Positions 51,194-62,721 of a stretch of DNA of 64,000 nucleotides are shown piece after piece. Under the pieces are notes generated by a model, which was not told the DNA's origin, did no database searches, and saw nothing but the letters and a program-made list of their open reading frames with translations. Numbering within the stretch: the first letter of the stretch is position 1; each line of letters starts with the position of its first letter. This stretch comes from Mantamonas sphyraenae (Eukaryota; CRuMs; Mantamonadidae): assembly GCA_026936335.1 (NCBI GenBank), contig JAPMXV010000031.1, positions 186,001 through 250,000 on the forward strand, given 5' to 3'. Both the position numbers and the translations under genes were made by a program.

Positions 51194-53614
51194 TCATTTC
51201 GCAACCAGCCGCTGCACTTGCTCAATCTTCCTGTCGAGCTGGTTCATCTGCTCCTCCTCACGCCTGTCCATTTCGCTGACCACTTGCAGCTTGCGCTCCA
51301 TGGCGTCCAGCGAGTGGTGGCCCCCCTTGCGCGAGCTGCCTGCGGCACCGCCAAACAACTTGGCCATCTTTTCGGCCTTGATGTTGGCCTGCATCTTGTT
51401 CCACAGCCTGAGCAGACGCTGGGCAATGGCTTCGGGCACTTCGTCGCCCAGAGTCTCGCGCAGCTCGGCGATGCTCAAGGTGCCCTCCTTGGTCGAGAGT
51501 GCACTGCTCTCGATGTACTTGAGGAGATCGGCGTCCGACAGGTTGGAAGCATCCGACTTTTTGATGCCCTTCCAGATGCTGTTGAGGCCCATCTTGAGCT
51601 GCTCGCGCAGCGTCTTTCCGCCGAGAAGTGCGTGCTGGATTTTGTATGCGTCGTTGATGATGGCCAAGAACATGTTGACCAGGGCAAAGTAGACCAGAAT
51701 GATAAAGACGAGAAAGAACATGGGCCCCAGCACACGGTTGGCCCTGTGGATCTCCTCGTAGTCAAACTCGCCGAGGATGATCTGGAAGCAGGTCATGAAA
51801 GAGCCGCCAAAGTCCTTGAAGCTGGACACGGTGGGACCAAACACCACGTGTCCCATGGAAGCGAAGCCGAGAAAGACAATGGAAAAGAAGATCATGAAGG
51901 CCAGGAGGTCGCCCGAGGCCCGGCCGAGAGTGTCCCACAGCAGCGTCATCGTTTTGCTGATCTGCAGGAACTTGAAGCTCTTGAAAAAGGTGAGGAGGAC
52001 GTTGAAGCTCTGTAGGTTGAAGATCTGCACGTAGTCGTTGGCCAGGCTCTCGAGGTTGACGTACTGCAGGGAATTGAGGTCGACGCTGCTGCGGAGCGGA
52101 TTGATCATGTAGGCCACATTCATAAAGACGGCACACCAGAACACAGAGAGATTGAGCACATCGATGACGTTCCACGGATCGGCAAAGTAGCCCCAACGCT
52201 TCTCGCGCCACTCGGAGTACTCGCCGTACACAAAGTACACCAGGAACCCGACGAGGATGACCTCGACGCCCAGGCGAACGTAGTCGCGCGTGTCTTGGTA
52301 CGGTTCGAGCTTGAAGATCTTGAACGACCACCAAGGGAGCATGTAGCCGGCGGGGGTGATCTCTGTCATCAGGGTGGCCAGCGCAAGGTGGTTCAAGTTG
52401 CCGTTGTAGATGTTGACCGTAACAAACACAACGCGTGTCTGCTTGTCGATGTACAGTCTGCTCTTCATGTCCTGGATGGCTGCCGAAACCTGTGTGCGGT
52501 TGCCCTGCGGGATGTCTACCACAAAGCCTCCTCCGTCGTAGTATGACGACGTGGCACGGCTGTACTCGCCCGGAATGCCCGTCTCTGCCTCAGTGGCATG
52601 CTTGAAACCGCGGTAGGTGGCGGTGTCCTTGTTCTCGGCCGTGTACAAGCCGTAGCAGAGATCGTTGCCGAGCACCTTCTTCATGTCCGCCGACACCGTG
52701 CAGCTGCGGTCGGTCACTCGAAGCTGGCGGAAGCGCACGCCTCCCACCAAGCGGTTGTAGTGGTAGACGTAACCGTCCTCCTGGGCGGTGTACGGGTCGC
52801 CGTTGTACCAGTGGTCGCGTGTGATGGCCTCCAGGAACGGCCCTTCCACCCACTGCCACCACTCTTCCAGGGATCCGATTGCGTCGTAGTTCTTGTACAC
52901 GTGTGAAAACACAGGCGGGAATGATTCCTTGATAAAGGCGTCCTGTGAACGCGGTGTGCGGTGTGTGTTTGGCGAGAGGGCGGCGCGAGAAGGTGTTAGC
53001 CGCAGATTGTGTGTGTGCGTGCGTGCTCGCTCTTCGGCCTGCTGCAGGCGCTGTGTGGGGACATGTGCACGCCGATATCTCGAGAAGGATGGGCAGGTGT
53101 GTACCACACGGCGAGGCGGAGTGCAGAGGTGTGTTGTGCGGTTCAACGTACATGCATGGCGTGTTCGATCTCCCAGCTTCCACCGACGTTGCGAGCCAAG
53201 AAGAGCGAAGTGAGAAACACGCCCATAAACATCTGCATGGGCCCGGCGTGTGTGGGGGAACAATACCCAAGGCACCGTGTGTGAGCTTGACACCACGCGT
53301 GGGTAGTGTGGTGGATCCACGTGCAAAGGGTGGGGCTGCTGCTTGTGTGGCAGAGGCGGATCCGCGAGCTGAATTCTGGAAACTTGGCGGGGTGGGAAAT
53401 CACGCCGGGGATGGAACGGGGAACGTACCAGATAGAACACAAGGTTGACGACCTTTTCCTTGATGCGTTTCTTCTGTTCCAGGTGCTTCTTCATCATTTC
53501 GATGTCCACAGACATGCCTTGGGCTGTTTGCAGTTGCCGTGACAACCAAGGATGTCAGTTGCGCGCTCACACTCGCTCACGTGGCTTTGGCAATGTGAAC
53601 CTACCTGTGGACAT
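51194..53614 (-). CDS. PKD2: polycystin-2-family (TRPP) cation channel
   Basis: Four exons (53614-53605, 53523-53429, 53232-53152, 52942-51194) encode 644 residues. Exon 1 is 10 nt (ATG TCC ACA G) and exon 3 is 81 nt, carrying the first helix MFMGVFLTSLFLARNVGG. The TOP/polycystin ectodomain runs to about residue 300 and contains GVRFRQLRVTDRSCTVSADM, GLYTAENKDTATYRGF and YYDGGGFVVDIPQGNRTQV. Helices 2-6 follow (VRLGVEVILVGFLVYFVYGE; LLAFMIFFSIVFLGFASMGH). The pore loop is FMTCFQIILGEFDYEE and the last helix is VYFALVNMFLAIINDAYKIQ. The C-terminal coiled coil is LQVVSEMDRREEEQMNQLDR. TRPP channels pass calcium and often sit in flagella. Introns have GTAGGT and GTACGT donors. Confidence 0.92.
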
Positions 53615-53864
53615 ACGCTGTCCACCCCGTGTGCTTCTACCGAGCACAGAGTCGGATGCACCTCTCATGCTTGCCGGGGGGGGGTGGGGTGGGGCGTGGG
53701 GAGAGAGGACGGGACGTGTTGAGCTGGGTGAGGCAGTGCACGGCTCTTGGATCTGGATGACGCTCGTTTGGTTGCACGCAGATGGATGGGAGAAGGACAG
53801 AGAAGGTGCAAAGTGGAATGAGTGTGGCAATGCGCCGCCGGGGCCAAGGAAAACCCCAACGACG

Positions 53865-56800
53865 ATGACGGCCCGCGTGCACACCAGCGTGTCGATCGAA
53901 CCGGGGGTGGACACGTACGGGCCTGGGTCGGCCAAAGAACTGAGTTTGGACAGCATTGTGCCGAGGGTGGCGGACCAAGGCCTGGTGGTGGGCGAGTATC
54001 GCGTGCGTCGCGTGCCGTCGCCGCAAACCCTGGAGTATCCGTTCTTTGTCCAGCTGGACGGGCGCCCAGACGACGCTGCCATGGACAAGGACGGCGAGCG
54101 AGGCCACGAGGAGGAAGGTGAAGAGGAGGCGGATGCAGACCTGTCTAGCAGACGCGTCCATCTGGAGGTGATGGGATCCGGAGCAAACGGATTGTAGGTT
54201 GCCGATTCCGGTTCCGGCGGCGGCGGCGTTGCGACCCACCTGTCTTGCGCTGACACTTGTTTTTGAATTGCCTCCCGCGTAGTGTTTCCCCGGGCGTGCG
54301 TGCGAGCGATGGCCTGCCTGTGGCTGTCAAAGTGTGCAGTGCGTCGTCTGCGGCAGCGCTGAACGAGGTGGCGTTGCTCAGCGACTTGCACCACAGCAAC
54401 ATCATACGCTTGTATCACACCTACGTCTACGACGACTACCTCTTTCTGGTGTTCGAGCGAGGCGTGAAGGACATGTTTGATGTCGTCAGTAGGTTGTGTG
54501 AGAGCCGCCTGTGGGAGCGCGTGGACGTCGTGCAGTCATCCAGTCGCGAGTTCACGGAAACGGCCATTTGCTGACACTCGCAACAACGCGACGCACACAG
54601 AGTATCTCCTTGAAAATGATATGGAGTTGACGCTACGCCAAACACAGGGATTCTTTGGCCAACTTGTGGCGGGCATTCGGCACTGTCACGAGCACAACGT
54701 GGCGCATCTGGATCTGAAGCTGGAGAACGTTGTGATTGGCGACAACGGCGATTGGAACCAGCTGAAGCTGATCGATTTCGGACACGCGTGGAAGGAAGAG
54801 GGCAACGGATGTACAGATTATAACCGTGGCACAGTGCGTATGCTTGCGCCCGAGGTGCACTTTGGGCGGATGCAGCAGCAGCAGCAGCAGCAAGCAGGTG
54901 AGAACGCACCGCCACTGCATGCCTACAACCCGTTTCCGGCAGACGTTTGGCTGCTGGGCCAAATGTTGCATCTGCTGGTGGCACAAGACTACGTGTTTGC
55001 GTCGGACCGCAGCACGTGCACTCAGTTCCAGCGGCTGTTGCAGGGCAAAGCGCTGCAGATGGACGGCAAGCTGGAAGAACGATACCCGGGGGTCACGTCC
55101 CTGCTTCAGGGATGCCTAAAACTGAGGCCCGAAGACCGCATGAGCCTAAGCGACATCCAGGCACACGTGTTCTTTACAGACCGGCCGGACATGGAGGAGG
55201 AGGCCGAGGCCAGCGAAAGTGAAGGCGAAAGCGAAAGCGAAAGCGAAAGCGAGTGGGAAACGGACGACAGCGTGGACGAGGAGGGGGATAGAGACGCAGG
55301 GTTGGACGACAGGCTGGGCGCGCATAGCAGGCGCACGTCTGGACAGGGACAGCATGTGGATGAGCCAAGGCGAGAGTCGAAGCGCAGCCCAGCTGTGGCT
55401 GTGCCCACCAACGCAGGGGCTGGAGGGAAGATGCAACAGCCCACAAAGTACGTGTTGGAAGGGCAGAGAAACGCAGAGGAGGAGAACGATCTGCACATTT
55501 GCATCGATCTGCCCTTGCACGGCCAGCAGTCTGCGATTGCCACGGGACTGGAGCACAGCGGCATGGTGCAAAACTCGCACCAGTATCATCACAGGAGGCA
55601 GCAGGAGCAGGAGCATCGGCATCGGCGTCAGCATCAGCATCAGCATCAGCGCGTGCATGCACGTCAGGAGGACGATGCAATGGAGTTCAACTTTGAGTTT
55701 GGGTTTGACGAAGACACCCAGAGCGGGATGGGCGGCCATGGAGGTGTCACGGATGACGATGATGACACGGATGACGACGACAACGAGCAGAAGGAGACGC
55801 GCCTGCGTCGTCAGTGGTTGCGTTCGCTGAGCGATGTGGCACAACAACCGCAGGCCCAGCAACAACGGCCGCGTGGACAGGCTACAGGGCGTGACGATGG
55901 TGAACATCAGAGCAAACAACGCTGGAGCGAGTTGGGTAGCCGAGTGGGCCGTCTGGACGGGCGTCCCGAGGAGGAGGAGGACGAAGAGGATCCGCTGTGG
56001 AGCGGAGCGACGGTGCGTTTCACGCCGGGCTCCTCTGGATCACCGTTCTCCTTTGAACGGCAGTCGGCGCTGCACAACTACAGCTGGCATGGCAACGAAG
56101 ACGCTCACCTGTTTGTGAGCCCACCCAGCTCCATGGGCAAGGCCGGAGGGCGTGGAAGGAGCACGGGCAAGGATCGCGATCGCAGGCCGAAGGGCGCCGC
56201 CGCCGACAACGACAGCAGCAACGACAACAACGAAGACAACAACATGGACGAATGGTCGCAACAGCTGTCGCTGTCGGGCAAACGGCGCCTTGTGTTTGGA
56301 TGGGATGAGGAGGAGGGCGAGGAGGCAGGTATCAGCAGCCCGAACAACGGCAACGGCCACGGCCACGGCCACGGACAAGGGGTGGACAGACTGCTGGCTT
56401 TCCAGGAGCAACAGGCACACAACAGTAACTTTTTCTACACGTCATCGTGTTGTGTGGAGAGCACGGTGGAGCACGTGCGTTCGAGTCTGACGGAGATTGC
56501 CTGTGCCATGGACACGGGCACCAAGCTGGAAGTCAGCTCCGACTTTGATCCCGAAGGATTCTTTCTCATCGGTTCCGTGTGCCGCCCCAGTCCCGACCTG
56601 TCCATGTACATGATGCAGATGCAGCACGCGTTGTACGCAGATGCTGCGCAGGACGAGGGCTACGGGTACGGGGATGAGGACGGGGACAGCTTTGCTCTTG
56701 ACGAAATGAGCGAGGATTTGATGTTTGGAGAGGAGGACGAGCCCAGCAGAGACAGTTTGGCTTCCGAGGCGTCGTCTTCTTCGTCGTCATTGCAGCACAT

Positions 56801-56969
56801 CTCGGCAGCCGCCGTGGCGGTAGTGGAGATGGAGCTGCTTGCTACGTTTCTGATCCGTCTCCTGGCTTCGCCATCGGGCCATGTGGTAGTGGATTGGGTT
56901 GCGCTGCACGGCGATCCGTTTGACCAGTTGACGCTCTTTGCCCTGCTCAAGGCGCGCTGTGCGATGTGA
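53865..56969 (+). CDS. non-RD Ser/Thr protein kinase with long disordered tail
   Basis: Exons 53865-54193, 54283-54488 and 54601-56969 encode 967 residues. The glycine loop GSGANGLF spans the first intron. The ATP-binding lysine is in LPVAVKVC. Catalytic loop: NVAHLDLKLENVVI, with Leu where most kinases have Arg before the catalytic Asp, so this is a non-RD kinase. LKLIDFGHAW has an intact DFG, and VRMLAPEVHFG replaces the usual APE block. The kinase core ends at about residue 410. The remaining 560 residues are disordered, with acidic, Gln, His (HRHRRQHQHQHQ) and Asn/Asp-rich tracts. A short ordered segment (VESTVEHVRSSLTEIACAMD) is near the end. The substrate is unknown. Confidence 0.75.
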
Positions 56970-57045
56970 GATGCTGGGAGCAATGAAAGCAAGGGAGAAG
57001 GATGATGGAAGAAAAGTGTAATTGGTTTGATGGTTGGGCTCCACC

Positions 57046-58378
57046 TCACTTGGCGATGACCTCCGAGTCGTCGCCTGGTCCGTGTCCCGCCTTTTGCTTG
57101 TTCCACACGTACTCGTCGTCCTCGTCGAGCCACTCCTCACCCTCGATGTCAAGTTTGCTCATGACGTTCATGAGGCACTCGCCACACTCGAGCTCGATGG
57201 CGTTGGTTCGTTCGTGGGAGAGAAATTCGTTGGACCAGCGGTTGGCCAGGACGATGGCCATGCCCGAGGCACGCACCTTGCCCTTGGAGCTCTTGGCCAG
57301 ATGCAACAGTTGAAACGTTTCCATTTCCAACGACTTTGCGTCCGGATACTCGTCGTGGATGTAGCTCACCAGGTCCTCGTTGGCGTCGTAGAACGTCTCG
57401 TCAATGCGTCCCTGGCTGCTGTAGAACGAGTCTGCCGTGATGTTGAGTCCCGTCACCACGTTCGTTTCATGCTCTTCCATGTACTCAATGATCTTCTGGT
57501 TGATCTCCGGATCGCCGGCGACGGGCTTGCTGAACAGGTACGGGGCAGCGTCGTCGGGCAGGACGTAGCTCTCATCCACGTCGTCGCCCGTAAAATAGTC
57601 GTAGTTGCGACGCACAGACAGCGCTGCCTCTGCCAGCACCACGTTGCCGATGGCCAGCTCGTCTCCCTTGCGAGGGGTCCCGCACGTGCCAAGGCGGACC
57701 AGCACAATGCCGGCATCCTTCGGCACCAGCGCACACGCCTCGCGCACCGCAAAATCGGCCATGGCCATGCCCATTCCGATGGCCAGTAGCGACAGCGGTT
57801 TCTGTGGGCCGTGTACGTGTGCGTGTGAGATGGAAAGGAGCCAAAGAACCGTTTTTTCGCTTTTTGGGGCTGATTGTGCGTGCACAGCAAGAGGGAAGGC
57901 AGAGGTGTGCGTGTATATGGGCAGGCAACCACAACAATAGGTGGAACGGGTGGCCAGGACAAAAGGGATGGGGACGATTGGAGGGTGCGACGGGAGTTGG
58001 GGGCCAACGTACGCCGTTCATGAGCCCCGTGTAGACAGTGAAGCCGCGGGACGAGGTGCGAATGTACAACTGGTCCGGGTTGTCAAAGAACTTGCTGATG
58101 CGCGTGCATCGACCTTTGTCGCCACACGTGATGATTCGATTGGCCAGTTCTCCCTTCTTGAGACCCAGGTGATATACGCGACCCTGGGCGTCCTTGGGGA
58201 AGTTTGCGTCGGAGACGTCGCCCAGAGTTTTGCCATGCACGAGCACCGCCTGGGACAAGGAACGCTTATAGTGCGCTTTCATGTGCGGGGCCCCAACAAA
58301 GCCCTTGTCTACAGCGGTGGTGGTCGTGGTGGAGTCCTGCTGTTTGGTGTCGGTTTCGTTTGACTGATTGGTGGACAT
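57046..58378 (-). CDS. uridine phosphorylase
   Basis: Exons 58378-58013 and 57801-57046 encode 373 residues. It cleaves uridine (possibly deoxyuridine) with phosphate in pyrimidine salvage. Visible family features are GLKKGELANRIITCGDKGRC, YTGLMNG before the intron, KPLSLLAIGMGMAMADFAVR, the phosphate and nucleoside site VRLGTCGTPRKGDELAIG, and GLNITADSFYSSQGRIDETF. The EMETF block (SLEMETFQLLHLAKSSKG) fits the conserved Glu-Met-Glu near ribose. The N-terminus (about 40 residues, Thr/Asn/Gln-rich) and an acidic C-terminal extension exceed the bacterial length. The intron is phase 0 with a GTACGT donor. Confidence 0.92.
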
Positions 58379-58423
58379 GTCGTGTTTTCGCCTTTTTGTG
58401 TTGCGTGCGTGCGTGCGGGCGTA

Positions 58424-60163
58424 TCATGCTTCATTGTCATCTAGAAGTTGGTGGTGGGAGTGGGCACGTTGGTCTTGCTTCCCATGGAAGAGCGAGGCGA
58501 GGCCGCCTGCGGAGAGGCCGACGAGGCCGCCGATGAGGGTGAACCAGGGCCAGGCAATGGAGGCGCCCGCATCGGCGGCAAAGGAGTCGCGCCAATGCCA
58601 CGAGGAGCCATTAAAGACGAGACCAAACACGGCGACGGCGAGGACAACGAGGGAGGCAAGCATGCCGATGATGGCATCACGCTGGGTGGCTGCTGGGAGG
58701 AGCATGCCAAGGAGGAAGGCAGAGAGAAGGATGCCGTAGGTGAAGGTGGCAATGGACAACCCAATGACCACAACGGGTGTGTTGTCGTCGTTGAACAGGG
58801 TGCTGGCCATGACCACAAGCAGCACACAGAACAGTACGGTGAACAGTTTGGGGAAAAACAGACCCACCGATGGCGACGACAGGTCCTCCTCGTCCTCACG
58901 GGCTGGGTTGCTGTTGTTGTTGTTGCTGCCGTTGCCATCGCCGTTGCGTGGCTGTTCGTCGTGGAGAGCGACCGCTTGGTTGCGTTGACGTCCACAGGCG
59001 GGCAGGGCATCGGCCATGGCACCACAGCAGGCCTCGAGACGGTGTGCAAGCGGACTCTCATCCCAGCGGAGGAGACGCATGAGGTCAGACGTGGTGCTGG
59101 AGGCGAGGGCAGTGAGGGAGCCACTGAGGGTGGACATGGAGGAAGCGAGAATGGAGGCAATCATCAGGCCCGCCAGACCCGTGGGCATCACATTGACCAC
59201 AAACATGGGAAACACCTCATCGGCACGGGAGAGACCCAATGCAGCCGGGGTGGCGCCCTTGTAGTAAACCCAGAGCAGGGAGCCAACCCAGAGAAAGAGG
59301 GCAAACTGGGAGAGGACGAGGAAACCCGACACGACCAGTGCAATCTGGGCGTCACGAAGACGGGGACAGGACAAAAGTCGCTGAACAATGATTTGGTCGG
59401 TGCCATGGCTGGCGAGGGTGAATGCAGCTCCGCCGAGGACACCGGCAAGGAAACCATAGGGGTTGACGAGCCAGGCGCTGAAGGAGGGCGCCGAAAGCAG
59501 GGCCAAATCGACCACTTGCAGCTTGTTGGCATCCAGAAGCAATTGGGTGGCATTGGAGGGCACGAGAGATATGAGCACTCCCAAGGCAGAGACGCTGCCG
59601 GCGACATAGACGCAGATTTGAACGACGTCGGAGTAGATGACGGCGCGGACGCCACCGACAAGAGTGTAGCCAAGTGTGAGCAGGGCCACAAGGGAAATGG
59701 ATACGGAAAAGGGCAGATCCTTGAGGATGAGACCGAGCGGGATGGCGGTGGCGTAGAGGCGAACCGAATCGGCGAGGAGGCGGGTGATGATGAACAGGAG
59801 GGAGGTGAGGACACGTGTGGCGGCGCCGAAGCGGCTCTGGAGGAAGGCATAGACGGTAAAGTCGTGTCCGTTGACGTAGGCCGGCAGCATGTACAGAGCG
59901 ACGAGGGTGCGACCGACAATGTACCCAAAGGTGATTTGAAGGAAGGTCCAGGAGCCCAGGTAGGCCACGGCAGGGGTGCCCACAATGGTGAGGGTGGACG
60001 TTTCCGTGGCAGCAATGGAAAGGGACACCGCTTTCCAGGAGACCATGCTTGCGCCAACAAAGTAGTCCTTCTGGTTGCGGTTGTTGCCTCCTGCACGCAC
60101 GGCAATCCAGGTCACACCCAGCATGTACAGGACAATGATGATGGGGTCGAGCCACGTCAACAT
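58424..60163 (-). CDS. sodium:solute symporter (SSF/SLC5 family)
   Basis: Single exon, 579 residues from MLTWLDPIIIVLYMLGV. About 13 membrane helices carry the SSF signature regions: DYFVGASMVSWKAVSLSIA, ETSTLTIVGTPAVAYLGSW, then TLGYTLVGGVRAVIYSDVVQ in the middle and SHGTDQIIVQRLLSCPRL, the best-conserved block. GLMIASILASSMSTLSGSLT then follows, which holds the Ser/Thr residues of the second sodium site. SSF proteins import sugars, monocarboxylates or vitamins with sodium; the cargo is unclear. The loop with GNGSNNNNSNPAREDEEDLS is an insertion. The frame stays open upstream of 60163, but those residues are Pro/His-rich and unlike the family, so 60163 was chosen. Confidence 0.9.
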   Translation of the reverse strand: MLTWLDPIIIVLYMLGVTWIAVRAGGNNRNQKDYFVGASMVSWKAVSLSIAATETSTLTIVGTPAVAYLGSWTFLQITFGYIVGRTLVALYMLPAYVNGHDFTVYAFLQSRFGAATRVLTSLLFIITRLLADSVRLYATAIPLGLILKDLPFSVSISLVALLTLGYTLVGGVRAVIYSDVVQICVYVAGSVSALGVLISLVPSNATQLLLDANKLQVVDLALLSAPSFSAWLVNPYGFLAGVLGGAAFTLASHGTDQIIVQRLLSCPRLRDAQIALVVSGFLVLSQFALFLWVGSLLWVYYKGATPAALGLSRADEVFPMFVVNVMPTGLAGLMIASILASSMSTLSGSLTALASSTTSDLMRLLRWDESPLAHRLEACCGAMADALPACGRQRNQAVALHDEQPRNGDGNGSNNNNSNPAREDEEDLSSPSVGLFFPKLFTVLFCVLLVVMASTLFNDDNTPVVVIGLSIATFTYGILLSAFLLGMLLPAATQRDAIIGMLASLVVLAVAVFGLVFNGSSWHWRDSFAADAGASIAWPWFTLIGGLVGLSAGGLASLFHGKQDQRAHSHHQLLDDNEA

Positions 60164-60365
60164 GGGTTGGAACGGGGCGAGGAGGAGTGGTTGGTGTGGG
60201 AAAGGGGGAGTGGGGTGGAGGGAACGCGGGTGTGCAAAGGTGTGTTGTTCGGCTTGGTCTGCAAAGCGCAGCATCACGAGCGTTGGGTGCATGGCAAAAC
60301 GAGGGACATGGACATGGAAATGGAAGGAGATTGTAGAAGGAAGGAGGGTGATTCTAATGAGCGCT

Positions 60366-61068
60366 TTAGTTGACGAGGTTTGTCTTGAAGGCAACGCAGG
60401 CGATCTCGTTGTTGTTGGAATCCTGAAGGGACAGCTGGCCAGAGTAGGCACCGGGGGGCGTACCGGCAGGGATGAGGACGTCGTGCTTAAGGTCCTGCGC
60501 ACCGGGCTGCACGGGGCACTTGAAGGACTCCGGGTCGAACTTGCAGATGTCGCCCGTGAGGTCCAGGATCTTGACGCCAACATAGCTGATCTGGAAGTGG
60601 GCAGTGCCACCAGTAACGGTCTCGCCTGGAGGACGTAACAAAGGGGAGGGTGGCAGTGTGAGCGTCGCAACGGGGCGAAAGATGGCCCAAAAAACGGCGG
60701 CGCGTGGATGCCCGCAACAGCGGCAAAAACGGGCACGTACTCAGCTGGCCGATGACCTCGGCGGTCACCTTTTGGCCAATCACAGGCGGGTTCGGGGTCA
60801 GGTTGATCTGGGTGATGTTGAGCGAGTCCTGTGTGCGGTTGTGTGTGTGTGAGTGTGAGTGAGTTTGGTGAGCCTTGTGGCCCTCTCTCCACCAGCAACT
60901 GTTGCGCCCCTGCAGCTGAGGCAGGGAGGACAATCGGGACTGTGGCGGTTGGGCGACGCTGTTGCAAGGATCACCTACCGTGGACTTGCCGCAGTTTGTG
61001 TAGGGAAAGTCGGCCATGGTGCCGGCCACGAGGGCCAGGAGCGCGAGCAGGACAAAAGCTTTTGCCAT
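60366..61068 (-). CDS. ML-domain lipid-binding protein, NPC2/PG-PI transfer protein like
   Basis: Exons 61068-60979, 60828-60741 and 60625-60366 encode 145 residues, the usual ML length. The N-terminus MAKAFVLLALLALVAGTM is a signal peptide; the mature protein starts near ADFPYTNCG. The domain shows LNITQINLTPNPPVIGQKVT, the hallmark ITxxxLTPxP opening of these proteins, then GGTAHFQISYVGVKI and the Cys pair region CKFDPESFKCPVQPG. PAGTPPGAYSGQLSLQDSNN and EIACVAFKTNLVN close the fold. NPC2 and fungal transfer proteins bind sterols or phospholipids in lysosomes or vacuoles. An extra cysteine in NEIACVAF is typical. Confidence 0.88.
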
Positions 61069-61286
61069 GGTTGGTTTTTGGGTTGTTCACGTTGGGTGCA
61101 TTGGGGCGATGGCCATCGAAGGATAGTGATTGGTGGAAGGCGGTGGAGGGTGGGGGGGGGGGGAGAGGGAGGAAGGGGCAACTGGATGAGGAGGAACAAC
61201 GTGTGTGTGACGCACCTAGGTGGTGCGGGACACGGGATTTCACACACACACACACACCGCATCTGCAGATTCGCAACATCCTGGTC

Positions 61287-62345
61287 ATGTCTGGCTCCGG
61301 GATGGTGCTGTATGCCAAAGAGTTTGTGAATGTGATCGAACAGGTGAGTGGCGTGTGTGTGTGTGGGGTTGGGAGCGGCGCAGAGGAAAAGGGCAAAGCC
61401 ATCAACCCAGAACCCAGCTGACTCTGTGTGTTTTCGCACGCTGCCACAGCCTCGCATGACGGGCAATCTGATCACAGCCATCATCTCATTCTCCATCGAC
61501 GCAGCAGGCATCCCGATTTCGTACATCGAGCTGACAAATGTGGCTGTGACGATGGTGAAGGACGCAAACACGGAAGTCACCGTGGCCCTGTTCCACGACG
61601 TTTACGACGTAAGTGCCGGACCGGTGTATCGGGAGAGAGCACAGAGAGAACAGCACGAGCAGCACCAGCACCCACACACACACATGGACACTCTGGATGA
61701 TGGTTGTGGGTTTGGAATGGAGGGAGCACGGACTGACGCACGCTGAACAGGGCCACGTGTTTGGGCATCTGCTGGCGTCGGAGATCTTGTCTGCGTTCCT
61801 GGACGAATTCAAGCGGGAGCTGAGCGCGCTGAGCACACGCGTGTACGACCGCTTCCACAACAAGATTGGGGAGGCCATCCGAAGCAGCATCCGACCTGTG
61901 CTGATCGACCTGCAGAAAACAAAGGCTGTGAAACTGGCGCTGTTTGTGACACACGACTCGCAGGCCTACTCGGGCTCTGATTCAATGGACCACCTCAGCG
62001 TGGTGGCCAACCTCCAAGCCCTGCTGTCCTTCTCCTCAGACATCATGCTGGCCAAGGACGACTCGCCAGTGACCGTCGCCCTGCGCGGTTCCAAAACACT
62101 TGTCTTTATGTATGTGCTGGAGCTCGGCACGCTTCTCGTCACCTTTCGCAAGAGCGCCAATGTCAAGAAGGCTCAGGGGAGCATCGACAACGCCGTGTCG
62201 CTGTTGGAAAAGGGTAAGCAAGGAGACTGTGGGGTGTCACGACGTGCCATGGGTGCCCTTTTTTTGCTCACACCACTCTCATGTCTGCAACACAGTGTGC
62301 AACCTCATTGGAAATCTGGACAACAGACACATGTCGTTGAGGTGA
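61287..62345 (+). CDS. longin-like small protein of unknown function (5' exon probably missing)
   Basis: At least four coding exons: 61287 or earlier to 61343, 61450-61608, 61751-62213 and 62296-62345, giving 242 residues from 61287. The sequence has a longin-like flavour: IRNILVMSGSGMVLYAKEFV, TGNLITAIISFSIDAAGIPI, SYIELTNVAVTMVKD, then HLLASEILSAFLDEFKRELS. Longin domains occur in SNAREs, adaptor subunits, Mon1/Ccz1 and Fuzzy/CPLANE proteins; none matches by eye. Residues IRNILV before the ATG at 61287 are open after the acceptor GCATCTGCAG (ending 61268), so a small upstream exon is likely. All four introns are phase 0 or 1 with a CTGAC-type branch. Confidence 0.55.
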
Positions 62346-62412
62346 CAGAAAGGGGGGGAGGCGTGGGGGGTTGGAACGCGGGACGAGAGGCGATCAAATG
62401 ATTTGGTTTTGT

Positions 62413-62721
62413 TCAAAATCCTGGCGCGTTGGTCTCTTCCGCCTGCGTCCATGCGCTGTGGTCCAGCTCGGCGGCCGCCTGTGCCTTCTCTTCGTGCAGG
62501 GCGAGCTCACACTCCACTCGCTGCTTCTCCTGTTCGTTGTAGGCAAAGATGGAGCTCATAAAGGGCGTATAAATCATGGTGACGTGCTTCTCCAGGGCGC
62601 GGAAATCCGCGTTCAGCTTGGCCGTCTGGGCACTCAGGTCTTCCACCAGAAAGTTGGTCTGGTGCAGGTTGGTTGCCAAGCCTCCATAGGCATCCAACAC
62701 GTCCAGCTGCAGATCGTTCAT
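62413..62721 (-). CDS. 102-residue coiled-coil protein, possibly BLOC/BORC-like
   Basis: Single exon; 102 residues starting MNDLQLDVLDAYGGLATNL. Heptad-like helices HQTNFLVEDLSAQTAKLNAD, then FRALEKHVTMIYTPFMSSIF and QEKQRVECELALHEEKAQAA. Its size, the NDLQ opening and the lack of any domain are like subunits of BLOC-1, BORC or other small helical complexes, but no subunit is clearly matched. The next minus-strand gene starts 1.2 kb away. Confidence 0.55.
   Translation of the reverse strand: MNDLQLDVLDAYGGLATNLHQTNFLVEDLSAQTAKLNADFRALEKHVTMIYTPFMSSIFAYNEQEKQRVECELALHEEKAQAAAELDHSAWTQAEETNAPGF

Noticed and set aside
58448-60373. 641-codon plus-strand frame opposite the sodium:solute symporter.
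   Set aside because: The opposite strand encodes a clear SSF protein; this frame is Gly/Glu-rich shadow sequence.
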